A stretch of 64,000 nucleotides of DNA from Ignavibacteriales bacterium (GCA_020635285.1 JACKAB010000009.1:62001-126000), one strand, 5' to 3'; positions 39,904-50,800 are shown, numbered from the stretch's first letter. Translations and numbers: made by a program. The notes: generated by a model not told the origin, from the sequence alone.

Positions 39904-42285
39904 ATGTTGTCATATTTATTAAATTCATTTCTGTCTAACTTTAAAGTGATTAAAATCCTAAAAGTGATTTTAATTATTTCACCAGTTCTGTTAATTTCTA
40001 TACCAACTTTGGCTCAAGAACCGACTCATACTTTTGAAATAGGTAAAGAAAATTTTATGCTTGATGGCAAACCATTTCAAATTCGCTGCGGTGAATTACA
40101 TTTTGCAAGAATTCCAAAAGATTATTGGCGACATCGAATTCAGATGATGAAAGCAATGGGGATGAATACAATATGTGCCTATATATTTTGGAATTTCCAT
40201 GAAAGAACACCTGGTGAATTTAAATGGGATGGTGAAGCTGATGTTGCACAGTTTTGTAAAATTGCGCAAGAGGAAGGTCTATGGGTAATACTAAGACCGG
40301 GACCTTATGCATGTGCTGAATGGGAAATGGGCGGCTTACCTTGGTGGCTGTTAAAAAATGAAAATATAAGCTTGAGAACTAAAGATCCCCTATACATAAA
40401 TGCGGCTCAAAAATATTTGGCGGAAGTTGGTAAAGTTTTATCTCCACTACAAATTACCAAAAGTGGACCAATAATAATGGTGCAAGTAGAAAATGAATAT
40501 GGCTTTTTTGCAGATGATGCTGAGTATATGGGTTTGATGAGAAGTGCAATTCTTGATGCAGGTTTTAAGGTCCCATTATTCGATTGCAATCCTCCTTATC
40601 ATCTTAAAAAAGGTTTACGTGATGATTTATTTCATGTGGTAAATTTTGGTTCAAATCCAGAACCATCATTTAAAGCGCTAAGAGAAATTTTACCGCAAGG
40701 ACCTTTAATGTGCGGCGAGTTTTATTCAGGATGGTTTGATACTTGGGGTAATCCTCATACTTTTGGTGAGACAGAACAGTATCTAAAAGATATGGAATAT
40801 ATGTTAAAAACAGGTGCTTCATTTAGCATTTATATGGCGCATGGAGGAACTACATTCGGATTTTGGGCTGGAGCCGATAGACCATTTAAGCCAGATGTTT
40901 CTAGCTATGATTATGGCGCTCCTGTTAGTGAAGCTGGTTGGACAACCGAAAAATTCTTTGCCACAAGAGAATTGATTTCAAAATACTTATTGCCCGATGA
41001 ACCAAAAATTCCAGATCCGCCAGCACTTAACCCTACGACCACATTTCCCAAAATAAGCTTAACACAGTTCGCTCCAATTTTTAAAAATTTACCAAAACCT
41101 ATTGTTACAGAAAATCCCAAAACAATGGAATATTATAATCAATCTCGCGGAAGTATTTTATACAGAACAACTTTACCAGCGGGCTCTGAATGTAAATTAT
41201 CGGTTGATGCGGTTCATGATTTTGGTTGGGTTTTTGTTGATGGTGAAAAACTTGGAGTAATGGATAGAAGAAAGCAAAATTATAGAATGACAATTCCGGA
41301 AAGAAAAAATGATGCTGTAATTGATATTTTGGTTCATGCAATGGGAAGAATAAATTTTGGACCAGAAGTTCATGATAGAAAAGGTTTAATTGGCGAAATC
41401 AAATTTACAGATGTGAGTAATAATCTAATTCAAGTAAATGATTGGCAAATATTTAACCTAGCATATCAGGACGATTACTTAAATAATATTATTTTTGAAG
41501 AGACTAATACGAAAAGTAATATGCCTGGAATTTGGAAAGGTCAAATAAACATTGAAAATATTGGTGATGTTTTTTTAGATGTTAGTAAATGGGGAAAAGG
41601 TTATGTTTGGATTAATGGTAATTGTCTGGGTAAATATTGGAATATTGGACCAACTCAAACAATGTATATTCCCGCTCCGTGGTTAAAAAAAGGTACCAAT
41701 GAAATTTTAGTTTTAGATCTTTTAGGCCCAGAAGACCCAATTCTACAAGGTTTGGAAAAACCAATATTAAATGAACTGCATCCAGAAAAAGATTTTACAC
41801 TTTCAAAAAGAAAAGATGTTATACTAAATATTAATAGTATTGAAGCTGTGCAAACTGGTTCTTTTTCAAATAGTGAGGACATGCAAACAGTTGAATTCCC
41901 AAATTCTGTCAATGGGCGATATTTCTGTATTGAGATTTTAAGTTCATACTCTAAAACGAACGAAGCTGGAATTGCTGAATTAGATTTGCTAGATAAATCC
42001 GGCATGCTTATCAGCCATCAAAATTGGACTATTGCATATGTTACAAGTGAAGAATTAATTAGTGAGAATGGCTCTGCTGAAAATGCAATAGATGGTCAGA
42101 CATTTAACTATTGGCACTCGGCAAAAAAAGATAAAACAAAATTTCCTTATTTTTTAGTGATTGATTTACATGAAAATGTTGATATATCAGGATTGAGATA
42201 TGTACCAATTAGTGGTAAAAATATTGGAAGTAAAATCAAAAGCTATAAAATATATATTGGAAATTCGATTATTAGGGAAGAATAG
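39904..42285 (+). CDS. Secreted GH35 beta-galactosidase with F5/8 type C-like C-terminal domain
   Basis: The 793-residue protein starts at ATG 39904 with a hydrophobic signal at about 18-38 (VILIISPVLLISIPTLAQ). The GH35 barrel shows FQIRCGELHFARIP, AYIFWNFHE, LRPGPYACAEWEMGGLPWW, Glu198 in VQVENEYGFF (acid/base) and Glu272 in LMCGEFYSGWFD (nucleophile). Beta-sandwich domains follow (YVWINGNCLGKYWNIGP at about 563), and the last ~150 residues resemble an F5/8 type C/CBM32 domain (ENAIDGQTFNYWHS), which often binds galactose. The enzyme removes terminal beta-1,3/1,4-galactose. It precedes galactokinase by 40 bases, so galactose release and phosphorylation are probably expressed together. Confidence 0.93.
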   Translation: MLSYLLNSFLSNFKVIKILKVILIISPVLLISIPTLAQEPTHTFEIGKENFMLDGKPFQIRCGELHFARIPKDYWRHRIQMMKAMGMNTICAYIFWNFHERTPGEFKWDGEADVAQFCKIAQEEGLWVILRPGPYACAEWEMGGLPWWLLKNENISLRTKDPLYINAAQKYLAEVGKVLSPLQITKSGPIIMVQVENEYGFFADDAEYMGLMRSAILDAGFKVPLFDCNPPYHLKKGLRDDLFHVVNFGSNPEPSFKALREILPQGPLMCGEFYSGWFDTWGNPHTFGETEQYLKDMEYMLKTGASFSIYMAHGGTTFGFWAGADRPFKPDVSSYDYGAPVSEAGWTTEKFFATRELISKYLLPDEPKIPDPPALNPTTTFPKISLTQFAPIFKNLPKPIVTENPKTMEYYNQSRGSILYRTTLPAGSECKLSVDAVHDFGWVFVDGEKLGVMDRRKQNYRMTIPERKNDAVIDILVHAMGRINFGPEVHDRKGLIGEIKFTDVSNNLIQVNDWQIFNLAYQDDYLNNIIFEETNTKSNMPGIWKGQINIENIGDVFLDVSKWGKGYVWINGNCLGKYWNIGPTQTMYIPAPWLKKGTNEILVLDLLGPEDPILQGLEKPILNELHPEKDFTLSKRKDVILNINSIEAVQTGSFSNSEDMQTVEFPNSVNGRYFCIEILSSYSKTNEAGIAELDLLDKSGMLISHQNWTIAYVTSEELISENGSAENAIDGQTFNYWHSAKKDKTKFPYFLVIDLHENVDISGLRYVPISGKNIGSKIKSYKIYIGNSIIREE

Positions 42286-42325
42286 TTTTATAAAAAATAC
42301 TTGATAGAACTTTAAAATTCAATTT

Positions 42326-43564
42326 ATGGTAAATGTGATGGAAAATGGTAAAGAAAAAAAAACTGAATTAAGAATTAATAACTTAAACAAATTGTTTGAG
42401 GAGAATTTTAGCGGTGGAAAAAAATATTTATTTTCAAGTCCTGGTAGAATTGAAATAGCTGGAAACCATACTGATCATAATAATGGTCAGGTGGTTGCCG
42501 CTGCAATTGATTTAGATAGTTTGGCGGTTGTTTCAAAAACTGATGACATGAAAGTTAATTTTATTTCCACAAATCTTAATCAGCATATAAGAGTTGATAT
42601 AAATGACTTAGTTATTAAATCGGAAGAAGCTGGTCAAACCTCAAGTTTAATTCGCGGAGTTGCCTTTAAGTTCGTAGAATTGGGATATAAAATTGGTGGT
42701 TTTAATTGTATTGTTGAGAGTGAAGTTGCAATTGGATCTGGTTTGAGTTCTTCAGCATCAATTGAAATTTTAGTAGGAGAAATATTTAATTACTTATTTA
42801 ATAATAATACCATTGGACCTATCGAATTAGCCAAAATAGGACAATTTGCAGAGAATGATTTTTTTGGCAAACCGTGTGGTTTAATGGATCAGCTAGCAAT
42901 TGCCTATGGCGGAATTATTGGGATTGATTTTTTAGATTTTAAAAACCCAAAAGTGATAAATATTCATGCTGATCTTACTCCATTCAATTATTCCTTCGTT
43001 ATAGTTAATACTGGTGGATCACATGCTGATTTAACGGATGATTATGCCTCCATTCCAAAAGAGATGAATGAAATTGCACATTATTTTAAACAGCAATCAT
43101 TGAGATTTATTGATCGAGATATATTAATTAAAAACATTAACCCGTTACGTGAAATTTACGGTGACAGAGCAATTCTGAGAGCAATTCATTTTATTAAAGA
43201 AAATCAACGTGCTGAATCCATTATTAAATTATTGAACGAAGGAGATTTTAATGGATTTCTTCAAACTGTAAATGAAGCAGGAAATTCATCTTTCAAATGG
43301 TTGCAAAATGCTTATTCAATTAATGATGAAAAACATCAAGGGATAAGTTTGGCCACTGAATTAACTAAAAATTTCTTTAAAGTAAATAATACAATTGGTG
43401 CAACAAAAATACATGGTGGTGGCTTTGCAGGTACAATTCTTTCAATAATTCAAAATAAACTGGTTAAAGAATATATTGCTGAAATGGAAAATGTGTTTGG
43501 AGAAAAATCAGCAACAAGAGTATCTATACGTAATTCAGGTATAAATTTTGTAAAAGAAATATAA
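42326..43564 (+). CDS. galK: Galactokinase
   Basis: GalK is a cytoplasmic GHMP kinase that phosphorylates galactose at C1. The signature SPGRIEIAGNHTDHNNG (residues 38-54) identifies galactokinase specifically. The ATP-loop IGSGLSSSAS is at 136-145, the catalytic Asp188 in CGLMDQ, and the third motif is KIHGGGFAGTIL near the end. ATG 42326 gives 412 residues; an in-frame ATG at 42338 would give 408 and is equally possible because neither has a strong ribosome site. The product feeds GalT (14994). The gene lies between GH35 and the sodium/galactose symporter, which makes this the galactose uptake and activation part of the locus. Confidence 0.96.
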   Translation: MVNVMENGKEKKTELRINNLNKLFEENFSGGKKYLFSSPGRIEIAGNHTDHNNGQVVAAAIDLDSLAVVSKTDDMKVNFISTNLNQHIRVDINDLVIKSEEAGQTSSLIRGVAFKFVELGYKIGGFNCIVESEVAIGSGLSSSASIEILVGEIFNYLFNNNTIGPIELAKIGQFAENDFFGKPCGLMDQLAIAYGGIIGIDFLDFKNPKVINIHADLTPFNYSFVIVNTGGSHADLTDDYASIPKEMNEIAHYFKQQSLRFIDRDILIKNINPLREIYGDRAILRAIHFIKENQRAESIIKLLNEGDFNGFLQTVNEAGNSSFKWLQNAYSINDEKHQGISLATELTKNFFKVNNTIGATKIHGGGFAGTILSIIQNKLVKEYIAEMENVFGEKSATRVSIRNSGINFVKEI

Positions 43565-43710
43565 AATTATACATTTAGAAAAAATAACTACTTAAAAATC
43601 TTCACTAAAAGTTAGAGAAAAACCGAAATTAACCTCAAATCATAAACACACAATGAAATTTTAGTTAGGGAATTATAAATTTCTATGACTAAAAAGACAG
43701 TTCAATAAAT

Positions 43711-43724
43711 AATAAACGTTTATT
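43711..43724. promoter_or_regulatory. Perfect palindrome upstream of the SGLT symporter, candidate LacI-family operator
   Basis: AATAAACGTTTATT is a perfect 14-base palindrome with a central CG, 26 bases before the TTG start of the symporter. It shares the CG-centred form, and the right-half CGTTT, with the operator before galT. The outer bases differ (AATAA against TTGCAA), so it may be a weaker site or serve a different LacI-type protein. Confidence 0.45.
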
Positions 43725-43749
43725 GTAAAATAATATAAGGAGAACATAG

Positions 43750-45387
43750 TTGAATTTTACAACTTTAGATTATAGTATTTTTATACTCTACATACTTGGA
43801 ATAGTAGGCTTGGGTTTGTATGTTTCCCGTGAGAAGAAAGGACATACAAAGAATTCGAATGACTATTTTTTAGCAGGAAATAAGCTTACCTGGTGGGCTA
43901 TTGGAGCTTCACTTATTGCTGCTAATATCTCTGCAGAGCAAATTATTGGAATGAGCGGATCAGGCTTTGCTGGTGGTTTGGCAATTGCTTCTTATGAATG
44001 GATGGCAGCTTTAACCTTAATAATTGTTGGAAAGTTTTTCCTTCCCATATTTATTGAAAAGAAGATTTATACAATACCTGAGTATATTGAACAGAGATAC
44101 AATACCACTCTAAAAACCATTCTTGCAATATTTTGGATATTTTTATTTGTATTTGTTAACCTAACTACTGTTATGTTTTTAGGTGCAAAAGCATTAGATA
44201 CAATAATGGGGAATGGAGATGGAACTTTGTTAGTACCAGCAATGATAGGATTAGCGCTTGTTGCAGCGGCTTACTCATTATACGGAGGGTTATCTGCGGT
44301 TGCCTGGACTGATGTTATTCAAGTAATTTTGTTAGTCTTAGGTGGAATAATAACAACAATAATTGCTTTAGATGCTGTTACTCCGGAAGGAGGTGTATTA
44401 GCTGGATTGTCTCACATATATAATACAGCAGGAGATAAGTTTCATATGATACTTACTAAAGACAATCCGGAGTTTAGTAATTTGCCTGGTATAGCTGTTC
44501 TTATAGGGGGAATGTGGATAGCGAATTTATACTACTGGGGTTTTAACCAATATATTATTCAGCGAACCTTAGCAGCAAAATCTTTACAAGAAGCGCAAAG
44601 GGGAATAGTATTTGCAGCATTCTTAAAGTTAATAATACCTTTGATAGTAGTAATACCTGGAATAGTAGCATTTGTGATGTTTTCACAGCCCGAAGGAACT
44701 GCAATTATAGATGGGGCAAGAGAAGCATTTATTAAGGCAGACGGAGCTGTCAATTATGATAAAGCCTACCCATGGTTAATAAGTACATTTATTCCAACCG
44801 GTTTAAAGGGAGTAGTTGTGGCAGCGTTAACAGCCGCTATAATATCCTCACTAGCTTCAATGCTTAATTCCACGGCCACAATATTTACCATGGATATTTA
44901 TAAACCGTATATAGATAAGAATAGCTCCGAGAAGAAATTAGTAAATGTAGGTAGAATAACAGCAACAGTTGCATTGGTAATTGCGCTAATTATTGCTCCA
45001 TTATTAAAAAGTCTGCCGCAAGTATTTCAATACATTCAAGAGTATACCGGTTTAGTTAGTCCAGGGATATTGGCTGTAGCAATGTTGGGCTTATTCTGGA
45101 AGAAGGTAACAACTCGTGGAGCGATATGGGGCGCCATTTTATCGATACCAGTTGCATTAGTATTAAAGCTTCCCATGATGGAGTTACCATTTATGGATCA
45201 AATGATGTACACTTTTGCAATTACAATTGTAATAATAGGAATGATTAGTTTAACAGCAAATGATAATGATGATGATCCGAACGGTTTTACATTAACGGCA
45301 AAATTATTTAGAACGGGAAGAGTATTTAACATTGCTTCATATGTGGTATGTCTAATACTTGCAGTTCTTTATGCAGCACTATGGTAA
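43750..45387 (+). CDS. SGLT-type sodium/galactose symporter
   Basis: An inner-membrane solute:sodium symporter of 545 residues with about 14 membrane helices. It is strikingly like Vibrio vSGLT: NISAEQIIGMSGSG, ASYEWMAAL, GIAVLIGGMWIANLYYWGFNQYIIQRTLAAKS, SLASMLNSTATIFTMDIYK and FQYIQEYTGLVSPGILAV. Residues matching the known vSGLT galactose contacts are present: Gln64, Glu83, Asn259 with the following Tyr261/Tyr262 gate region, Lys293 and the Gln in FQYIQEY. The Ser next to the Glu88 equivalent is Ala here (Ala86). The Na-site region AALTAAIISSLAS is conserved. The TTG start at 43750 is supported by AAGGAG seven to eight bases upstream. It lies after galK and before a terminator, closing the central operon. 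Confidence 0.95.
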   Translation: MNFTTLDYSIFILYILGIVGLGLYVSREKKGHTKNSNDYFLAGNKLTWWAIGASLIAANISAEQIIGMSGSGFAGGLAIASYEWMAALTLIIVGKFFLPIFIEKKIYTIPEYIEQRYNTTLKTILAIFWIFLFVFVNLTTVMFLGAKALDTIMGNGDGTLLVPAMIGLALVAAAYSLYGGLSAVAWTDVIQVILLVLGGIITTIIALDAVTPEGGVLAGLSHIYNTAGDKFHMILTKDNPEFSNLPGIAVLIGGMWIANLYYWGFNQYIIQRTLAAKSLQEAQRGIVFAAFLKLIIPLIVVIPGIVAFVMFSQPEGTAIIDGAREAFIKADGAVNYDKAYPWLISTFIPTGLKGVVVAALTAAIISSLASMLNSTATIFTMDIYKPYIDKNSSEKKLVNVGRITATVALVIALIIAPLLKSLPQVFQYIQEYTGLVSPGILAVAMLGLFWKKVTTRGAIWGAILSIPVALVLKLPMMELPFMDQMMYTFAITIVIIGMISLTANDNDDDPNGFTLTAKLFRTGRVFNIASYVVCLILAVLYAALW

Positions 45388-45429
45388 AATTTTAGTAAAA
45401 GTTTGAACTTGAAATAAATACTAATTTTT

Positions 45430-45480
45430 AAGACTATACAAGCTATTATATTATTGCGAAGTATAGTCTTTTATTTTTTT
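45430..45480 (+). terminator. Intrinsic terminator after the symporter
   Basis: AAGACTATAC (45430-45439) pairs perfectly with GTATAGTCTT (45461-45470), a 10-base stem with a 21-base loop, followed by a T-rich tract to 45480. It is 42 bases after the stop and separates the galK-symporter operon from the GH30 gene. Confidence 0.8.
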
Positions 45481-45519
45481 GTGCTAAAAAACTATTTATA
45501 ATAATCATTCATAAAATTC

Positions 45520-47853
45520 ATGACAATTATGCAAGTAAATAAGATAAAATCGTTCATTATAATTATAATTATTTTTTCAGCTGAATTTGTTATTCCTCAG
45601 CATAAAATAACAATCGACGCAAATGTACAATACCAAACTCTTGAGGGATTTGGTGGGTCAGATGCTTGGAACTGTGAATATGTTGGTAAGTATTGGAGTG
45701 ATTCTGAAAAAGAAGCAATTGCGAAACTATTATTTTCAAAAGCTACTGACTCATTAAGAAACCCAGAAGGAATAGGGCTCTCAAGATGGAGATTCAATAT
45801 TGGAGCTGGATCTGAAGAACAAAAACCTTTAGGAAATTTTGATAAACCTGAAAGACGAGTGGAATGTTTTCTTAATAGCGATGGCAGTTATAATTGGAAT
45901 AAACAAATTGGTCAGCAGTGGTTCCTAAGGAAAGCCAATGAATATGGTGTTGAAAGCCTAATAGCATTTTCAAACAGTCCCCCGGTATTTTTCACAAGAA
46001 ATGGATTAGCACATGGAAGCGACGGCTCATATTCTAATTTAGCTGCTGATAAATATGGCGATTTTGCAAATTTTCTAACAACTACTCTAAAACACTTTGC
46101 AACTGAAGGAATTAATTTTGAATGGATAAGTCCAGTTAATGAACCACAGTATGATTGGACGAGTGGACAGGAAGGCTGCACTTGGCTAAATAGCGAAATA
46201 TTTAAAATTATTGGTGAGCTAAATTCTTCAATAATTACAAATGGACTTGATACAAAAATTTTGACTCCCGAAGCGGGTAGTTGGGAATATCTCAATACCC
46301 AAAAAGATAATGTTAATAAAAGTAATCAGATTGAAGCTTTTTTTAATCCCACTTCAGGTTTTTATTTGGGCAATTATAAAAATGTACCTAATGCAGTTTG
46401 CGGACACACATATTGGACGTTTTCAAATAACACTTCTTTGGTAACTGTGCGAAATAAAGTAAACCATAAAGCTCAATTAAATGGTTTGGATTTATATCAA
46501 ACTGAGTACTCCGAATTAAGTTCTATTGATGAGAGACTTTCATCATACATGGATCATGCACTTTTTATGGCTAAGGTTATATATGCCGATTTAACTTTAG
46601 CGCACTCCAAAGCTTGGAGTTATTGGACAGTTCTCGAAAGAGAAAGATGGGATCAACAAAATAGATTTTACTTAATTAGAATCAAACCTTCTGATGGTGA
46701 CTATGGTGATTTAACAAAAAGTGGAATTCATTATGCGAGTAAAACATTATGGACTCTAGGAAATTATAGTCGCTTTGTTCGGCCAGGTTATAAATTATTA
46801 AAAGTTTCGGGGGCAAGTAATTTAAATAGCTTGATGGGAAGTGCGTTTGTGGATCAAGATAGCTCAAAGTTAGTAATTGTATTAATCAATTATGAAAAAT
46901 CATCTCAAGAAATATTACCTGAATTAACTAATCTTCCAATCGGCAAAAATTTTAATGCATTTAATATTTATTTAACTGATGCCGCTAGCGATTTAAAATA
47001 TATTGGTGATGCGGATAAAAATAAAATTATTACCTTACCTGCACGTTCAGTTGTTACTTTAGTTTCAGATTTGGTTAACTCTACTGATAACTCAGATAAA
47101 GTTGGAAGTTGGTCACTAGAACATGTTGATAGTGAAGAAATAATTGGTGAGAATGGAGCCGCAATTAATGCGTTTGATGGAAATGTTAATACCTATTGGC
47201 ATACTCAATGGAATAATGGATCTCCCGGCTATCCTCATGAAATACAAATTAATTTGGGTAGTATAACTGAGATAAATGGATTCAGCTATTTACCGCGACA
47301 GTATGATAATTTAAATGGAACAATTAAAGATTATGAATTTTATGTTAGTCAAGATGGGAAAAACTGGGGAAATACAATTGCCTCGGGTACTTGGGTCGCT
47401 GATAAATCTGAAAAGCAAGTAGTCTTCGATAAAGTTGACTGTCAATATATTAAGCTAGTTGGTAAATCAGAAATTAATGGAAATAACTGGGCGTCTGCTG
47501 CAGAAATAAAAATTTTTGATGAAATAGTAAATGAAGTAGATAATGAGATCAAAAAAACAAATAATGGTTTTGAACTTTACCAAAATTACCCGAATCCTTT
47601 TAACGCTCAATGCAATATCAAATATACAATTCCATCTGCAGGTTTTGTAAAAATTGATATTTACAATTCCGTTGGTGAAAAAGTAAAAACCCTGGTCGAT
47701 CAATATCAGCAAGAAGGAACTTATCAAGCACATTGGGATTTTAAAAGTGGGTTTAGTAATAATATTTCAAGTGGTGTTTACATTTATAAGCTGAATGTAA
47801 CAAGCAAAACTGGTGCATGGAGCCAAAGTAAAAAAATGACTTACCTAAAATAA
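45520..47853 (+). CDS. GH30 glycosidase, endo-beta-1,6-galactanase-like, with F5/8C-like domain and T9SS tail
   Basis: The 777-residue protein has a signal peptide (IIIIIIFSAEFVIPQ). The GH30 core (about 25-500) opens with YQTLEGFGGSDAWN. The catalytic pair is Glu208 in WISPVNEPQYDW (acid/base) and Glu329 in LYQTEYSEL (nucleophile), plus the side beta-domain to about 515. An F5/8 type C-like domain follows at about 527-665 (AINAFDGNVNTYWHTQW), then a T9SS module from about 683 (ELYQNYPNPFNAQ). GH30 includes endo-beta-1,6-galactanases, glucosylceramidases and xylanases. The surrounding galactan enzymes favour beta-1,6-galactan side chains of type II arabinogalactan, but that is inferred. An upstream terminator suggests its own promoter. 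Confidence 0.85.
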   Translation: MTIMQVNKIKSFIIIIIIFSAEFVIPQHKITIDANVQYQTLEGFGGSDAWNCEYVGKYWSDSEKEAIAKLLFSKATDSLRNPEGIGLSRWRFNIGAGSEEQKPLGNFDKPERRVECFLNSDGSYNWNKQIGQQWFLRKANEYGVESLIAFSNSPPVFFTRNGLAHGSDGSYSNLAADKYGDFANFLTTTLKHFATEGINFEWISPVNEPQYDWTSGQEGCTWLNSEIFKIIGELNSSIITNGLDTKILTPEAGSWEYLNTQKDNVNKSNQIEAFFNPTSGFYLGNYKNVPNAVCGHTYWTFSNNTSLVTVRNKVNHKAQLNGLDLYQTEYSELSSIDERLSSYMDHALFMAKVIYADLTLAHSKAWSYWTVLERERWDQQNRFYLIRIKPSDGDYGDLTKSGIHYASKTLWTLGNYSRFVRPGYKLLKVSGASNLNSLMGSAFVDQDSSKLVIVLINYEKSSQEILPELTNLPIGKNFNAFNIYLTDAASDLKYIGDADKNKIITLPARSVVTLVSDLVNSTDNSDKVGSWSLEHVDSEEIIGENGAAINAFDGNVNTYWHTQWNNGSPGYPHEIQINLGSITEINGFSYLPRQYDNLNGTIKDYEFYVSQDGKNWGNTIASGTWVADKSEKQVVFDKVDCQYIKLVGKSEINGNNWASAAEIKIFDEIVNEVDNEIKKTNNGFELYQNYPNPFNAQCNIKYTIPSAGFVKIDIYNSVGEKVKTLVDQYQQEGTYQAHWDFKSGFSNNISSGVYIYKLNVTSKTGAWSQSKKMTYLK

Positions 47854-47893
47854 AATTTCAAATTTAAGTTTAAGTATATACTAAGGAGGAAAG

Positions 47894-50800
47894 ATGTTTC
47901 ATCAATTTACTAAAGGAATAATATTTTTATTAATAGTTATTTTACAAGTTGATACAATTGCACAATTTGAGAATTTAAAGAATGGATATCCGGCTTGGAA
48001 TAATAATCCAGATGTTTTTGAAATAAACAGAGAACCGGCAAGAGCCAGACTAATACCGTTTAGCAGTTCAGATAAAGCTTTAAAAAAATCTATTACTTCT
48101 TCTGAGTTTTTTCAATTACTGAATGGGAAATGGAAATTTAATTTAGTGGATAATCCATCTAAAATTATAAAAGGATTTGAGCAACCTTCCGTACGATGTG
48201 AGTAGCTGGAATACTATCGATGTTCCATCAAGTTGGCAATTAAAAGGCTATGATTACCCAATATATACAAATATAACTTATCCTTGGACAGGCAAGGAAA
48301 ACCCAGACCCACCTTTTGCTCCAGTCGAATATAATCCGGTCGGATTTTACAGAACCAGCTTTTCTATACCCCAAAATTGGAATAACAGAGAAGTATTAAT
48401 TTCTTTTCAAGGAGTTGAATCAGCATTTTATGTTTGGATAAATGGAAAGGAAGTTGGGTATAGCGAAGATAGCTTTACTCCGGCAGAATTTAATATTACA
48501 AAATTTTTAGGTAAAGGTGAAAATACAATTGCCGTACAAGTGCATAGATGGTCGGATGCAAGCTGGTTAGAAGATCAAGATTTTATAAGATTAAGTGGAA
48601 TATTTAGAGATGTTTATTTGTATTCAATTCCAAAAGTTCATATACAAGATTTGTATGTGGTGACTGATCTTGATGCAAATTATATTAACTCGAACTTAAA
48701 AATTGAAACGGAAGTTTTTGATTACTCAACTGGTAATTCTGAAGGCTATAAAATAAAAGCATCGCTTATTGATGATAATAATCTTCCCGTATTTAAAGAT
48801 CATTCAATGGATGTTTCTTTTAAAAATAATTTGGCTAAAATAAATACAACTATACAAGTAGTCAATCCGAAGAAATGGTCTGCCGAAGATCCTAATTTAT
48901 ACAAATTAGTTTTATCACTATTTGATAAATCTAATAAACAGATTGAAGCCGTTGGTATTACAATTGGATTCAGAGAATTTGAAATGAAAGATGGAATAAT
49001 GCATCTTAATGGAATGCCAATTACATTTAAAGGTGTAGATAGACATGAAATTCATCCAGAGGAAGGAAGAAGTTTAAGCAGAGAAACAATGCTTAAAGAT
49101 ATTCTGATAATGAAAAAATTTAATATAAATTCTGTCCGTACTAGCCATTATCCAAATGATCCAATATGGTATGAGTTATGCAATGAGTATGGCATTTATG
49201 TTTTAGATGAAACTAATCTTGAAACGCATGGAAGAAGAGATGAAATACCAACCAGTTTGCCTGAATGGTCGGCAAATTGTGTTGATAGAGCAAAAAGCAT
49301 GGTTCAACGTGATAAAAATCATCCTTGCATTTTAATTTGGTCTTTGGGTAATGAAGCCGGGAAAGGTGATAATTTTATTCTTATGCGGGATTGGATTCAT
49401 GAGAACGAACCTACACGACCTGTACACTACGAACAATATAATGAAATAGCTGATATGAGAAGTGATATGTATGCAAGCGCTGACCAAGTAAGATCGCATA
49501 ATGATCCCCAAAAACCTTATATCCTATGTGAATATGCACATGCTATGGGTAATAGTGTTGGTAATTTATATGACTACTGGGATGCATTTGATAATAATCC
49601 CAGAGCACAAGGTGGTTTTATTTGGGATTTTGTTGATCAAGCAATAAAAGAGGATAACTATCTAGCTTATGGCGGTGATTGGGGTGATAATCCTAATGAC
49701 GGTAATTTCTGTGCAAATGGAATTATTAGTGCAGATAGAGAACTACAACCAGAAATTTGGGAAGTAAAAAAACAATATCAAAATATAAGGCTAAAAGCTG
49801 TTGATATTGAAAATGGTAAGATTGAAATTAAGAATCAATATTTGTTTACAAATCTAAATTCGTTTAACAATAGTTGGGATTTGATGGCCGATGATTCACT
49901 AATTGCTTCGGGCACTATTCAAGATATAGATATTAAGCCATTATCAAATAAAGTTGTGGAAATAAAATATTCAATTGATCCAACAAAAGAAGGTGTTGAA
50001 TATTGGCTAAATGTACATTTTCAATTAAAAGAAACTACCAAATGGGCAGATAAAGGTCACGAAATTGCTTTTGAACAATTCAGAATTCCGAATGTTAAAA
50101 ATGTAGTTAAGTTTATAGATCCAAAATTATTTCCAGCAATTTCTTTAATAGAAAATGGAAATGCTTTAGAAATAAATGGAAAAAGTATAAATCTTACATT
50201 CAATAAGAAAAATGGGGAATTAACTTCTTATAAATTTAAAGAAATTGAGCTCATTAAAAATGCTCCAACTCCAAACTTTTGGAGAGCCGAGACTGATAAT
50301 GATAGAGGTACTTGGCATATGGAAAAAGTTGCGTCTATTTGGAAAGATGTTAGTATAAGCAGAGAATTACAATCATTTAATCATGAAATTATTTCAGAAA
50401 ATGAAGTGAAAATTAAAGTGAGCTATAGTTTAAAAACTGATCCGATTTCTACTTATAATATAACCTATACCATTTATGGTACTGGTGATATTATTTTAGA
50501 AAATGAGTTTAATCCTGGAGATGAAAAATTACCTTTAATTCCTTCACTTGGTTTAATGATGAATATACCGCAAGAATTTGAAAACATAAATTGGTATGGA
50601 CGAGGCCCTGGTGAAAATTATATTGATAGAAAATATGGTTATCCAATCGGGGTTTATAATGATAAAGTGAAGAACTTTTGGGAATCTTATATAAAACCAC
50701 AAGAGATGGGAAATAGAACAGATGTAAGATGGGCAACATTTACAAATGAAGAAGGTACCGGATTATTATTAATCGGTAATCCAACCATGGAGATTAATGC

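Noticed and set aside
41655..42005. 116-codon open frame on the minus strand
   Set aside because: Antisense to the GH35 C-terminal region; composition and position fit a shadow frame.
45912..46295. 127-codon open frame on the minus strand
   Set aside because: Antisense to the GH30 catalytic domain with no recognisable domain; shadow of a strong coding frame.
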